From Hydractinia symbiolongicarpus (lineage: Eukaryota; Cnidaria; Hydrozoa; Anthoathecata; Hydractiniidae), in NCBI RefSeq assembly GCF_029227915.1, contig NC_079879.1:27160501-27224500 (forward strand): a stretch of 64,000 nt of DNA, written 5' to 3'. Of this stretch, positions 37,001 through 47,689 are shown piece after piece (within the stretch, counting starts at the first letter, position 1; the number at the start of each line of letters is the position of its first letter). The notes below the pieces were generated by a model. It had not been told where the DNA came from, searched no databases, and worked only from the letters and a program-made list of their open reading frames with translations. The position numbers were made by a program, and so were the translations under genes.

Positions 37001-37115
37001 AAGATCAACTTTACTATGCATCAGAGGCGCACGCTCATTGTGGGGTAGGGAACCTGCAACAATCAATGACATTGAACTCTCCAATTCTCTTTCAAGGATT
37101 GTAGGCAGCGATTAA
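34044..37115 (+). CDS. Retrotransposon polyprotein: zinc finger, reverse transcriptase, restriction-like endonuclease
   Basis: 1023 residues, intact. An N-terminal finger at about 35-56 (CVKCRKLFRTARGALQHQRQ followed by C) is probably for DNA or RNA binding. RT domain at about 340-620: LVPLDKQPGVRPIGVGEVLR, then VDAANAFNNINRKAL (motif A Asp), TTQGDPIGMAVYAMG (motif B) and AAFADDITSTG (catalytic FADD, motif C). C-terminal CxC...H...C knuckle at CICGSSFDVSHALSC. A PD-(D/E)XK-like part follows with EARLDISATGFW and AFFDIRVFD, the restriction-like endonuclease seen in R2/NeSL/CRE-type elements. There is no APE endonuclease. The enzyme would nick target DNA and prime reverse transcription there. 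The start at 34044 is the first good ATG after the 5' UTR. The exact clade is not assigned. Confidence 0.88.
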   Translation: MNGGNGDSIGNSRPATAADEVMGQGLPSTSAEVPCVKCRKLFRTARGALQHQRQCKVIVSRVDLLPAEEEVPMHENSNNYATEVTNPEQFYWGEVKGSDFTKLIDSCYEKIVFWRKNLFMLPSGGAGKDFTREITRLLNAWVEDSPLGSISMKAIHIMPALLLQKPSKTSKTRDHVKALERRLRLWHGGEINALVNEAETLQSRLPKMMEKKTIETISKQFKEKMERGDVHGAIKLLTNNMSGGVLPLDDATIATLKEKHPKGQNTNDYNLLHGPVQRINPIIFDAIDEQMVLKSALATQGGSGPSGFDADGWRRPLTSKMYGECGKDLRSSIANVTKKICTQQINDQSLQGFLAARLVPLDKQPGVRPIGVGEVLRRICGKLVMSIVKGDVIISGSRVQMCSGQKGGSEAAIHSMRKAFESEGAEAVILVDAANAFNNINRKALLHNVQILCPEFSNYVVNCYRVPARLFVIGGIELRSNEGTTQGDPIGMAVYAMGITPLLNIMLSTIADVPDQMAAFADDITSTGKLQSLKQWWTNITTIGPHFGYFPQPMKSWLIVKEEHFDLAKTVFEGTNIQISKDGERHLGAVIGSKTAKDQYCKKRVKHWSDELTLLTQIAVTQPQAAYACYVSGFQHRYSYFIRTIPQMEDYLQPIEDILRHQFIPAITGGKVINDTERDLLSLPPRMGGLGLKNVCEIAPIEHENSKQFTFKLQNQILGTTENGEIKSIAMIKSEKNQRNKEKLVRLRAELNEDQKKKNDSNCLVGSSIWLTNLPIKELVYDLNKEQFQDALRIRYNWTLPRLPTECICGSSFDVSHALSCKKGGFVALRHNEIRDITAKLIDEVCVNVRSEPSLMALDGEQFQYRTANRSREARLDISATGFWTPGQRAFFDIRVFDLSARRYRGLELSKCFKRNEDEKKRHYNERINTVEYGTFSPLLFSTNGGMGRECGAFYKRLSEMIAEKRDVTVQQSTKFIRSKISFSLLRSTLLCIRGARSLWGREPATINDIELSNSLSRIVGSD

Positions 37116-37274
37116 TCAATAATCTATTCTGTGAAGAGATTTTAAAATTCAAAAACAATCAAAACATTCGAACAATCAGATTAAATAGACAGTAGTACAG
37201 TATTAAAAATAAATAAATTGTTGCTATAATTGTAAAAAAAAAAATATAATCCTATATATATAATGTGTCCTACA

Positions 37275-40200
37275 AGAATGGAAATTTTTGCCTCTCTGAG
37301 CACCGACACGGGAGTAGTCGTGTGTTCGAATCTCATCTTGGTAACTATTTTTACTTTTTTTTTCTTTTTACTATCTCGCCCGCGAGGACGTGTTTACAGA
37401 CTGACCTAACGAAAATTGAAATTTCGAGAAATTTTCTATCAATATTATTGCCTATCCGAATAGCAAAATACATCGTGTCTAACTTCAGCTTTTTATAAAC
37501 TTTTTGGCGAGGTTGTTTGCGTATATCATACGTCTTGTTTGTCTCATAATGGCCGCTCTGTTTGCACACAGTTGCTTCCCGTCTAGCATTTTTGACGAAA
37601 ATTTTGGTAATATAGCAAGGGAAATGTGCCAGGTATTATTCTTAAGGTTTCTTCTCCATCATTGTTAAGTTTAGCTACCCTGCAGTATTTACTATAAGCT
37701 GTATGCAAATTATTTTTTATCATGCACAGAAGCCAGCCAGGGTATTTCCTTCAAACATCAACACTCCTAAATTTCTTCATCGCATTTAATGTTTTGACTT
37801 TCTGTTGATTTGATAACAATAGACAGATAAACTTTAGAATATATAGCTATGAAAAATATATACATATTTTTTAAATGGCATTGCGGGATGTGTGGTAGCT
37901 AGCTATAATAGCTAGCTTACCGTATCTGTACGTAAAAATTAACATTTTTAAAAAGTATGTATTTGCCTATCTGTGTTGCAGTATTTGATGTTATTCGTTT
38001 ACTTTTAGTGTTTAGCTTTTTTGACTCTGACATCTGCCTGGCAGGGAAAAAATGCTTAAGCTTGGACCAGACAGAGATCTTTTGTATGGATTTCTTCTCA
38101 CAGAAACATTGTTGGAGCTGATTGATGCCTTGTGATTTATTTGAATCCATTTATAGTATTACCAATGCCTTTGTATGGATAAATGGACTGAAGATGGCCT
38201 CGTTTCACGTATCGTTTCCATTTTCTCAAAACACCCTGATGTTGGAAATGTACACAAAGGAAACCGTCTATAAGATGCTCAAAAATTCTTGTTCTCTAAA
38301 CAAGTGTATTTGCCAGTTGGACCAAGCCTACAAATCAGGGATTCCGTGATAAAGGTATTCCTTTTTTCTGCCAATTTTAAGTAGCACCATAAAGGGATGC
38401 TGTGTTCTATTGTAGTATACCAGTTCAAATAAGACTGGGCTGTCATAAATATGTTCTAGTTTCCATATTTTGAATGCATGACCAGTTTTGCTAAAAAATA
38501 AATTTGAAAAAAAACTCCCAGAAAAAGTTTTTTTGCACCTTACAGTCAAAGTCAATGTCAATTCCGGGCAATCTCACCATAAAAAAAACTGTCATGCATA
38601 TGATGACTTCAGATATTACTATACAAACTCTAGAACTGCTTTCAATATACATGTACAGACACTGTGTTTAAAAAATGTATAAATTTCTTTAGTAGGCATT
38701 TTATATACCTTATTTGGTTCTGTTTTTTTTACGTATTAGAAAGCATGCTCATGTATACAAAAAGCTTTTTGTAAACATTGGCAAATCATTTAAAGGTATA
38801 GCTGGCCAAAAATTAAAAAATTAATTTTATTTCTACCTATCTGTAACAATACTACTTTAGTTGATGTTTTGCGAAATTAATAACTTTAAATGTTAGCTTT
38901 TTAGCATGGCAGCTACCCTCAATTAATGCCAGTTTACTTTTAGTGTGTTGATATGTTTGATAGGCACTTAAATTTGATATTCCAGTTAAGTATGCATTTC
39001 AATAAAAAAAATAGAAAAGGAAACAAAGAATGTTTTGGACTTGGGTGGAATGACCTAAAGAAAGGAGAAAGAGGTTATAGCTTTTAAAAATGAGTGATAA
39101 ATATAGGAAAGAAAATATGGCTTAAGCCCCATTGTGTGTAGTCAAGAAAAGTCAATAAGCTAGCATGTTGTTGCTGCTAACAAAGGGAAAGTCCTTTGGT
39201 GAAATAAGTAAGTTTATAGTGACAAAAATATTATGATTTTGTGTTAAAATATTATTTACTCATGTGCACACATAAACATTGGACAGAAAAGTTAAATAGC
39301 AGGCTCTAACAAATAAGTTATACTCAAATTGCTGGGACTTGTATATACTTAAAATGTTATAAAATTAACTAAGAAAATTCAGGTTTTAATTCAGATTTTT
39401 AATTTTAAATTCAATATTTTATTATGACAGAACATTTGTTTTGTTATAATAAATATTAGTTATTTTAAATATATTTAAATATATTTTAGGGTGTGAGTTT
39501 TTGTGTCTTTTTGTACACATTAAATGTTAAATGCAAGAACATTTAGGCTCAAGTTTTACCTGAGAAAGTTTGCTCAATTAAGAAGACATGAATTTCCATT
39601 TTTTTATCATGTATTTTATGCTTCGTTATAGATTGTGAATGTTAAAAAATAATTTTTTGAGGAAACTTTGTATATTTGTTGAAGTTTCACATAACTTATT
39701 TAAAAGAAGTATACAAGAGTCATAAATATTTTTTAACAGATTGTTCCAATTCCTGCTTTTGTTTTTTCATGTTGTGTACTTATTTTTTTATAGTATATAC
39801 AGCCAAAGCTACGTTGCCGAGGACAGTAGAGATATATCCCTAAAACAAGTGAAGTTTATAATTTTATCCTAAATTTTTAATCTCTTTTTTAATAGATGAA
39901 TGTTGGTGCTGTTTTTTCATTTTTTTCATTTTTAAGTTCTATTTTATATATAAAATGATTTCGTCTATTTTTTTTCCTCAATGCAAATTCAACTACAAAG
40001 TGTCTGTTCTTATTTCAATTTAAAAAGTCTTAATAACACAATAGTCGGACCCTTTTATATTACCAAATCTGTACATTCTTATCAATTCTTGTGTGCAAAA
40101 TTTGAGAGAATTGTTCTATTAGTTTGTCATTTTTATTTCTAGTGAAATTTCATATTAGAAAGTGCAATAGAATGAATATGCATTATGCACAATAATTTAG

Positions 40201-40539
40201 TTAGTGATTCTGATCTAAAATAAAAGTTTATCAAAAGTTTATTTGGAAACTGTTTTGAGCGACATACCTAATGTGATTATAAATTACATCAGCTTTATTG
40301 ACATTAAATCACAAAACTGCAAAAGATGCATGAACCTAACTGTACTACCACAGACGTGGTTGTGCAAAATATTTCCTTGTCTAATATTGTTCTGATTGAT
40401 ATTTACTTAGTCGTTGTATTTATAAAATAGAGTATAAATTATATAATTATACTTTTGATAAATTATTAAAACTAATTACATATGGTTTATTTATTTGCTT
40501 ACAGCCTACCAATGCCTATCCAAACCATTAAAGAATTCT
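37275..40539. other. Stretch without a supported gene
   Basis: AT-rich DNA downstream of the retrotransposon. A frame at 38122-38349 (+) reads plausibly (ITNAFVWINGLKMASFHVSF) but has no motif or splice support. No RNA gene or element end was recognised. Confidence 0.35.
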
Positions 40540-41170
40540 TATTTCAAGAAGCAATCCATGCACATAATTGAAGTTTACATTTTTTGCAAGTGTTTTGCAA
40601 AATATTTATAAGAGGAATTCTGTTTTTTTCTGAGTAAGATTCTGTTGCTTCAGCAATATATGCCAATACAAAGCACTTAGGGAGAATTCTTAGGCCAACA
40701 ATCAATCCATACACATGAAATAATATAACATTTTTAAATAAGGCCTTTACAACAAATTTTAAAGAAAATTTCTGTTTTTAAAAGCAATTCATACATATGC
40801 GATTCGATTGTTTTAGCAACTTATGTCTACAAAAAGCATTTTAGAAAAAATTCCCAGAACAACAATCAATCCATACACATGAAATAATTTAACATTTTTT
40901 AATAAGGCCTTTACAAAACAAATTTATGAGAATTTTTGTTTCTAAAAGCTATCCATACATACGAGATTCGGTTGTTTTAGCAACTTATGTCTACAAAAAG
41001 CATTTTAGAAAAAATTCCCAGAAGAACAATCAATCCATACACATGAAATAATATAACATTTTTTAACAAGGGCTTTACAACAAATTCTAAAGAGAACTTC
41101 TGTTTTTAAAAGCAATCCATACATATGAGATTCGGTTGTTTTAGCAACTTATGTCTACAAAAAGCATATG
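40540..41170. repeat. ~164-bp tandem repeat, about four copies
   Basis: Units contain AATCAATCCATACACATGAA, then AACATTTTTTAATAAGGCCT, then TTTTAGCAACTTATGTCTAC. The CAATCAATCC landmark falls at 40699, 40863 and 41027. A more diverged unit precedes (40540-40698). Confidence 0.85.
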
Positions 41171-41201
41171 AAGAGAAATACCGTTCTGAAAGTAATCAAT
41201 T

Positions 41202-41252
41202 AATTCGCGAAAAGTTCTTCTATTGAGCTAATGGAAGAACTTTTCGCGAATT
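41202..41252. repeat. Perfect 19-bp inverted repeat with TTCGCGAA
   Basis: Arms 41202-41220 (AATTCGCGAAAAGTTCTTC) and 41234-41252 are exact reverse complements around a 13-base loop. TTCGCGAA recurs twice more just downstream (near 41302 and 41318). It may be the end of an inverted-repeat element or a protein-binding cluster. Confidence 0.8.
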
Positions 41253-41689
41253 CCGCTATTTGTAAATGTTTCTTCTGCAAAACTTTTCACAATAGGTCAA
41301 TTCGCGAAAAACATTTTCGCGAAATTATCACAAATAGCTCTCTTCCCTACGCGCGCGGTACCTATGTCTTCTTTAATACAAACGTGAGTATGCTACTGAT
41401 AACAAGTATTTGTGAATGTCAACTATAATTTTTTTCTTATTGCACGAGGCATAAAGACTTTAACCCTGCAAGGTATTTCAAGACCTCCCTGTACAATAAA
41501 AGATATAATATATGATGTGGATATTAACGTTGAAGTGAAAAAGGGCGTTCATCACTAGTCTCAAAACAGTAAAAAAGAACGAAATATTCTAATATGTTCT
41601 ATGATGAATTTTAATGGATTGAGGGGAAAAAATAGATCGATAATTAATTATTTTTTCTTTGGTTCGATTCGCAAAAATTTCTTCCGCCA

Positions 41690-42296
41690 AGGAGAAAAAC
41701 TTTCGAATTGAAGACTAGGCTATGATCTTATTGCTTATACGCACTCCATTTGTGTTGTTTCGTTGAATTTTGGTCGAAAAACTGTCTTTCAGGAGAAAAA
41801 GTTTCAAATTGAAGACTAGGCTATGATTTTATTGCCTATACGCACTCCGTTTGTGTTGTTTCGTTGAATTTTGGTCGAAAAACTGTTTTTCAGGAGAAAA
41901 ACTTTCGAATTGAAGACTGGGCTATGATTTTATTCCTTTTACGCACTCCGTTTGTGTTGTTTCGTTAAATTTTGGTCGAAAAACTGTTTTTCAGGAGAAA
42001 AACTTTCGAATTGAAGACTAGACTGAGATTTTATTCCTTATACGCACTCCGTTTGTGTTGTTTCGTTGAATTTTGGTCGAAAAACTGTTTTTCAAGAAAA
42101 AAAGTTTTGAATTGAAGACTAGGCTATGATTTTATTGCCTATACGCACTCCGTTTGTGTTGTTTCGTTGAATTTTGGTCGAAAAACTGTTTTTCAGGAGA
42201 AAAAGTTTTGAATTGAAGACTAGGCTATGATTTTATTGCCTATACGCACTCCGTTTGTGTGTTTCGTTGAATTTTGGTCGAAAAGAATATTTTTCA
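41690..42296. repeat. 101-bp tandem repeat, six copies
   Basis: Units start with AGGAGAAAAAC/GTTT at 41690, 41791, 41892, 41993, 42094 and 42195. Each contains GAAGACTAGGCTATGATTTT and CGTTGAATTTTGGTCGAAAA. Copies differ by a few bases only. The array ends about 100 bp beyond the 3' end of the KDZ/HMGXB3-like gene. Confidence 0.93.
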
Positions 42297-42394
42297 GGAA
42301 TGAATAGAAATTAATTTAAAGAAAACAATTTTCAATATTATGAACTTATTATCTTCGATACATAAAAAACTCAGTTCAAACAAACAATGAGATT

Positions 42395-45310
42395 TCAATC
42401 ATCAGCACGTCCAGACAGCGCAATGTTCAATTTTCTATTATGTGATTCATCTTTGTGTTGATTCCACAAGTAAATAAAAAATTGCAGATACAACGCAAAA
42501 TGCGTTTGGGACATCAATTTACAAGAGGACTTTATGTTTTGAATATAACTATTAAATTGCTCACAAATGGAAGAATTTATCGCACTTGAAGCAAGAAGAC
42601 GGTTGTGCTTGAAAGCGTTGGTGCATTTGTGCGTATAACCATGAAATACGTCGTGGAAAAACCTTGTTTTTGCAAAAAATCCAGATTCTCGATTTTTGCA
42701 ATATTCCGAAAGACTGCATGCAAAATCGTAAAAAATGTCGTCAGGAGCGCTGTTGATATGGGGTAATAGCGACGCGGCAGGGTCCTTTCGTCCTTCGCTT
42801 CCAGGAATTGTATGGAAGCCGTAGCAATGTCCATGTAAAGGACAAAACCAAAGAAATACGTAGGTTGTTCCTTTTTTCGAAACTGTTGGAAAGCGTTTCT
42901 CACATGCGTTGTCTGGTGGGTCATCAAAATTGGCATGGATACGTTCTTTTGTGTCAATAGTGAACTGTCGCATTTTACGAACTTGACAACCATGTGTATT
43001 AAAGTAATATGCGCGTCAATATTTAGCAGGGTTGTAAGTTTTCGGTATAGGTACTGGATCTTCCGGTGGTTCATCATGAGAATGTACATTTTTTATAAAT
43101 GCCACCAGGTATCTAAGTAACAATATAACATCGTTGCTTGGAAGTTCAGTCGATGACGATATAGAGGATGCGAATAACAAGGAAGATAACTCAGGAGCAT
43201 AAAACCTCAGTTCGTACAAAAATAATCGTAGGTCGGCGGTTGTTAATTCTTCATCAGTAATCTTTTGAACAAAATCTAACACGTCTTGACAAATTTCATC
43301 CATCCCATTTACGTTCACAACAATTCTGCAAGCACAAACGCATGAAAACGTTGCACTTCACCACTTTCCTGTCCAAATACAATTTAGACTCCGTTGACTT
43401 TCCAATAATTCCTTGTGGGAATTCATCTGAAAACCAACCAGCCTAAAGTGACAATTTTAATTATATTTATAAAGAAAGTCTTAGCGATAAGTTCTACATT
43501 TTGTTATAAGGATTATTCCCTACACATAATGCATGCACAAAAAAACAAAAAACATTCTATTTACTAAAGACAGTATACTTTGCCTTATACTAACCTCACA
43601 TGGGCATGTTCCATTCATATCAGGTACAAAATCGATGTCTTCGTTTTCCTCACTCCAATTATCTCTTAATTTTAGATTATCTTGCAATCTTGTAGAAAAA
43701 GGATCGCCATCTACAACACACTTGCTGGGACATTTAAGATTAAATTGCCAGAAACCAGTTTCCTCATTGAATACATCTTTCCACTATAATTCAGAGTTAT
43801 GATTATAAGACATTATATGATATTAAATAATCATATTTAATAGTCAAGCTTCACCTTATCTTACAAATGGTAAGCGACGCTCTAACCACTGAGCTATCTT
43901 CATTTCAGAAGAGCTGGATTTGAACCAGCGACCTTCGCTTTGGAAATACAATGTGTAACTTACGTAACAGTCGTGTAGTCTAACTTTATTGTCAGGTTCT
44001 GTATGGTGGTTAATAATAACTGTAGCGTGGTTTTATGCCGTTAACAAATAAAAGAAAATAAGTCCACTGATAATACACTTAAATAGATTGGGAATATATA
44101 GTTTAAAAGTAAAAAAAAAAAAAAAAATAGATAATAGATAATAGAAAGTACACACCTTATTATTAGGAAGAAAATTAGCATTATTACTATCTTCATCACT
44201 GATATCATCAATGTCATCAGATTCATTATTGGTCAAATAGAAGTCTCGAAATGACACCAAATGAGGACATAAGTCAAAAGCAGTGGTTATGTTTTTGATT
44301 GACCTTTTTGATCCTTTGTCAATAACACATAACGAATTTTTGCATTGAACAACTTTTCTATTTGTTCCAGACACTTTGAAAAGAGATACAATTGCAGCAG
44401 AATCTTCATGGGTGATCGAGAATTTGCGAACATTTAATTTAGCAGGAAGTTCCTCAACAACTGTTTCTGAGCACTTTAAGCCATCATTAATAACTGACAT
44501 ATTCACAAGGCTGACATCAGCCCTCACAGGCTCTGGAATATGATCAGAAGATGGGAGAAGTGAAACAACACTGGCAAGCAATCGCACATGTAAACAAGAA
44601 ACACCCAGCCACCTAACATCAAATCTTTCTGGAGCTTCAACACAGGTTTGAGATACAGAAAATATTTTGCAATTGCAATAATAGGTTGGACCAGTACTTG
44701 TGGTAGTTGAAAATACATGAACATATTCAAAATGCTACAAAATATAAATAGTATAAAGTTACAAAACATGACTAAAGGTTGTTGAACAGCTGTAGAACCA
44801 ATAACCTAAAAATAATTAAAAAGTCAAAAAATATATACAAGCCATAAATTCACCAGTGTTACAATCGTAATCATTCATGACAACAACATTCTTTGTAGCT
44901 GATTTAACATTTTGAAGTTTTCTACTCTCCATAATATCAACCTGTATTCTAGAGTCAGAGGCATCTGCTTCATCACCATCACTCTCTTCTGCATTCTTCC
45001 TGTTGTTTCTCTTTGAAATCAGGTGGAATTTCCTTTTTCTTGTTGTGCTTGGCAATTTTTTATTTTTATAATAAGATATTTCTACTATGTTACCAAGAAT
45101 GCAATTTAAAACAGCAATCACTACTTCGCTAGCTTCTTCAGAACCTCTGAAATTACATGCCTATAAATATGAAAATAAAAATAAAATTGTTTAAAAAATC
45201 CCAGTTATTCAAACTTGGAGCACCATGTATATGCTGCTAACCTGAAGAATTCTGTTTCTTGGAGATGCTGGATATCTTCTACAGCTTGTTGAGAACTTTT
45301 GAACATTTGA
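42395..45310 (-). pseudogene. KDZ-transposase-related, HMGXB3-like gene, degenerate
   Basis: Exons fit by phase: to 45242 (CRRYPASPRNRILQ, donor GTTAGC), 45160-44854, 44734-44156, 43783-43595 and 43442 onward. Cysteine-rich parts (TYYCNCKIFSVSQTC; FNLKCPSKCVVDGD; GTCPCE) resemble the CxC clusters that accompany KDZ transposases and occur in HMGXB3-like proteins. The C-terminal part has IFYDFACSLSEYCKNRE and FFHDVFHGYTHKC, the D..C and FHxxxHxxC signature of the KDZ fold. Damage: frame changes near 43373 and 43326 and an in-frame TGA at 43018-43016, after which the reading continues to 42395. The junction between 44854 and 44734 does not agree in phase; a 43-base piece (near 44807-44765) may intervene. 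So it is either a dead transposon gene or a decayed host paralogue. Confidence 0.62.
43860..43935 (-). other. Permuted tRNA-like sequence
   Basis: On the - strand a tRNA 3' half comes first: AGGTC, T-stem GCTGG, loop TTCAAAT, CCAGC, then TCTTCTG. A tRNA 5' half follows after a few bases: ATGAAGA, TA, D-stem GCTC, AGTGGTTA, GAGC, then an anticodon-arm-like CTTAC...GTAAG. Five acceptor pairs can form between the two halves. The halves are in reversed order relative to a normal tRNA. It lies within an intron of the KDZ-related gene. Confidence 0.5.
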
Positions 45311-45396
45311 CTTTATATTAATTGAAATAAATTAGAAGACATCAATCTCACTGGATAATGGTTTTAAGAAGAAATTCAGTGTAAAAAGACCTCTGT

Positions 45397-45747
45397 GGCG
45401 CCATAGATTAGTGGTTATAGCTCTTGTACTCTGTGCGGGAGACCGGGGTTCGATTCCTCTTGACGGCGATTCAACATGGGCGAGTGAATGTTACCATAGC
45501 CCCGGGTTAACCCAAGCCATGTGAGGGAAATTGGGAAGATGGCACACTGTGTGGGCCGTTGGATGTTGCCGGGAGTTGTCTAGTAGAGCGCGGGCTCTAA
45601 TTGGGTCTGCGTAGCTCAAAATGAGCATTAAATACTCTAGGACTCTCCATCTACGCCATGGCCCCTCCTGGAAATAATAGACAGGGTATATCCCTCGATA
45701 TTTGTGAGGCTAGCCATGTAAAATATGCACATCTATCTATCTATCTC
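45397..45747 (+). mobile_element. tRNA-derived SINE
   Basis: The head at 45397-45470 contains an A-box-like ATAGATTAGTGGTTATAGC and a B box GGTTCGATTCC at normal spacing, so it is tRNA-related and would be a pol III promoter. An unrelated body of about 250 bp follows, including TCTGCGTAGCTCAAAATGAG, and the element ends in an (ATCT)n tail at 45730-45747. No target duplication was identified. Confidence 0.75.
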
Positions 45748-46069
45748 TTCACCTAATCCCAGCATCTTCTTTTTCTGCCACGCAAATGCCAAAGCCAAAA
45801 AGCTTACTACTGAAAAGTAAACAAATTATGTCACAATAGAATCCATCTATGCGGTCCTTCTTTTTTGCCTGCTATTTTTTTGCCTGGATACATGCACGTA
45901 GCTACAATAATCTGTAAATTTGCTCCTTAACTTTTAGATTACAACAGTAGCTTTAACCTTTCCCACAGTGATGATTGGCTAATAAAAAACCTATAGTTAG
46001 TTTGTAGGAGGATTAAGGCTCTGCAAGCCTAGCATGTAGCATGGTCTAGCATCACACGCTCTCTAGCTA

Positions 46070-46115
46070 TCATCATCATCATCATTCTCGGTTAACATCC
46101 GTTTTCCATGCTAGC
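46070..46115 (-). mobile_element. 3'-end fragment of the nested LINE family
   Basis: On the - strand it reads GCATGGAAAACGGATGTTAA, then a (GAT)n tail. This matches the end of the LINE at 22926-22957 (CATGGAAAACGGACGTTAAG). Only the last ~45 bp are present, i.e. a very short 5'-truncated copy. Confidence 0.65.
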
Positions 46116-46379
46116 TCTAGATATAGTTTGCTAGCTACATAGCAACCTTAAAAAGTGCAGAAAAGAGGAAAAACAATGCAGCTACTTATATCTGTACAAA
46201 TTATTAAAAAACAATTTAGCAGAAAGAAAAAGCAAACCAAAGCAAACAGAAAACAGGCCGATGAAGAACCGTTGCTTGGCTCGTTGCTTTCGCTTTCCGT
46301 ACCCGAACCTGCTGGAAGCATCAAAAAATGCTAACGCAGCATTGGCCTGCAACTGACCAATAGTATTACAATATTTTAT

Positions 46380-46926
46380 GTGGTCTGAAAAGTGAATGTT
46401 AACGTCCTCGAATATTCTAAATACGCTTTTCCCCGAAACTTATGATGCCTCTCGTTTATAAACAGGTCAGAAAATCCATAATCGGGGCAACATAATAAGT
46501 ACAGGCCAGCGTACGACAGTTGTACGTTATTCCTCACTTATAGAACAAACATAATCCGGACCGACGGGCCTTTTATATCATTTGTGACAAGCAAATAGCC
46601 CTGGTGGCAAAGTTGTTGTTGTTCTTACATGAAATGAAATTCCTTGGAAACTAAATTTTGGGAATCGCAATTAACGTTGAGATTTTTTTTTTCGCTATGC
46701 CTATTTTTTAGTGTTCTATCTTGCAGAGAATTTCATCATTCTGTGACAATAATTCGTCAATGTTTCATTCACAAAAGTTCGAAAAAAAATGCCGATCTCA
46801 GCCTGCCTGGCCAGCCATTATATCAGCATTCATAATCCGGTCACCACGACATAATTAGGGCAAAAAAAAACATAATCGAACCATGCGTACATAATCCGGC
46901 CGTCCTGTTATAAACAGGCTGTTTTT
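46380..46926. repeat. Cluster of CATAATCCGG words
   Basis: CATAATCGG/CATAATCCGG-type words occur near 46472, 46550, 46831, 46871 and 46890, and TTATAAACAGG near 46456 and 46909. This is the look of subterminal repeats of a DNA element, but no ends were found. Confidence 0.4.
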
Positions 46927-46936
46927 ACAATCTGGG

Positions 46937-47046
46937 CATCCTCGTCCCTAGGGTTTGTTGCCTAAGAGCCGCTAGCGCTTACTTGACGGGTAATTTCGCC
47001 GTCCGCCCCGATGTTAAAAAAGCAAAAAATCCCTAGGGATGAGGTT
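46937..47046. mobile_element. MITE, family 'CCTCGTCCC', with target duplication
   Basis: Ends TCCTCGTCCCTAGGG and CCCTAGGGATGAGGTTGC are inverted. AATCTGGGCA lies on both sides (46927-46936 and 47047-47056) as a target duplication. No coding capacity. Three relatives occur at about 47376, 57751 and 61212. Confidence 0.75.
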
Positions 47047-47056
47047 GCAATCTGGG

Positions 47057-47250
47057 CAGAAAATATTCACAAAATTAAAATGGCTCTTCAAGAAGAAACA
47101 GCGTGCTCTCAACAACTAAATTTACTTGACAATTTACTTAGCGATATCGATCGGCAGTTACCAAAAACTATTACAGAAGATGAAGATCATGTATTCTTAG
47201 ACGTTTCAAGAATGCAAGTTTTCTGTAAAAGAGCTGCTTTCGTATATAAT
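47057..47250 (+). CDS. Possible exon, unrecognised
   Basis: Open from the MITE target duplication; it reads IHKIKMALQEETACSQQLNL and VFLDVSRMQVFCKRAAFVY with strongly protein-like composition (helical, few rare residues). A weak acceptor (CTGGGCAG) precedes it and GGAGCAA/GTCTTT could be a donor. No partner exon was found and no family is recognised; a fragment of a degenerate gene is equally possible. Confidence 0.35.
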
Positions 47251-47375
47251 AAATACATGGAGCAAGTCTTTAAAATATTTGCCTATATTTTTTACTTTGA
47301 GAGAGATGGAGTTACACCGCTTAATTCTATTCATACCGCCAGTGTGCCAATGTGCACAGACTAAATCTATTTAGC

Positions 47376-47487
47376 CCCAACCTCGTCCCCAGGGTCTTGT
47401 GGCCCCTGAGCCGTTATTACGGGGTACTTAGGGTCTGGTGGCCCGTTATTACGGAGTGGCAAACAATGACCCTGGAACAGGCTGGTC
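47376..47487. mobile_element. Degenerate copy of the 'CCTCGTCCC' MITE
   Basis: Left end CCAACCTCGTCCCCAGGGTC; right end diverged (CCCTGGAACAGGCTGG). Contains two GCCCGTTATTACGG/GCCGTTATTACGG words. Confidence 0.55.
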
Positions 47488-47689
47488 ATGTGATACAAAA
47501 ATGCCCAGATATACTAGTAAGTCGTCCACGTATTACTGCCTGAATATAAAGGAGATAACACATTCAACATGCGTTAGACCTATGTACTTTCCCAAACGTT
47601 GTGAAGATAATGATTTCCCATTTTCCATATGCCCCGCTTTTAGCACACAATAGCCTAGACTCTAAACAACAGTGTAGCATGGAGCGTGT

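Larger units (their letters stand above)
33879..37261 (+). mobile_element. Full-length RLE-type non-LTR retrotransposon
   Basis: A 13-bp direct repeat, AATGTGTCCTACA, lies at 33866-33878 and again at 37262-37274, framing the element exactly as a target-site duplication. Between them are a short 5' UTR, one 1023-codon frame, a 3' UTR with AATAAA near 37208, and an A-run at 37233-37243 followed by a short TA tail. Both ends look complete and no internal break is seen, which indicates a recent insertion. Confidence 0.88.
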
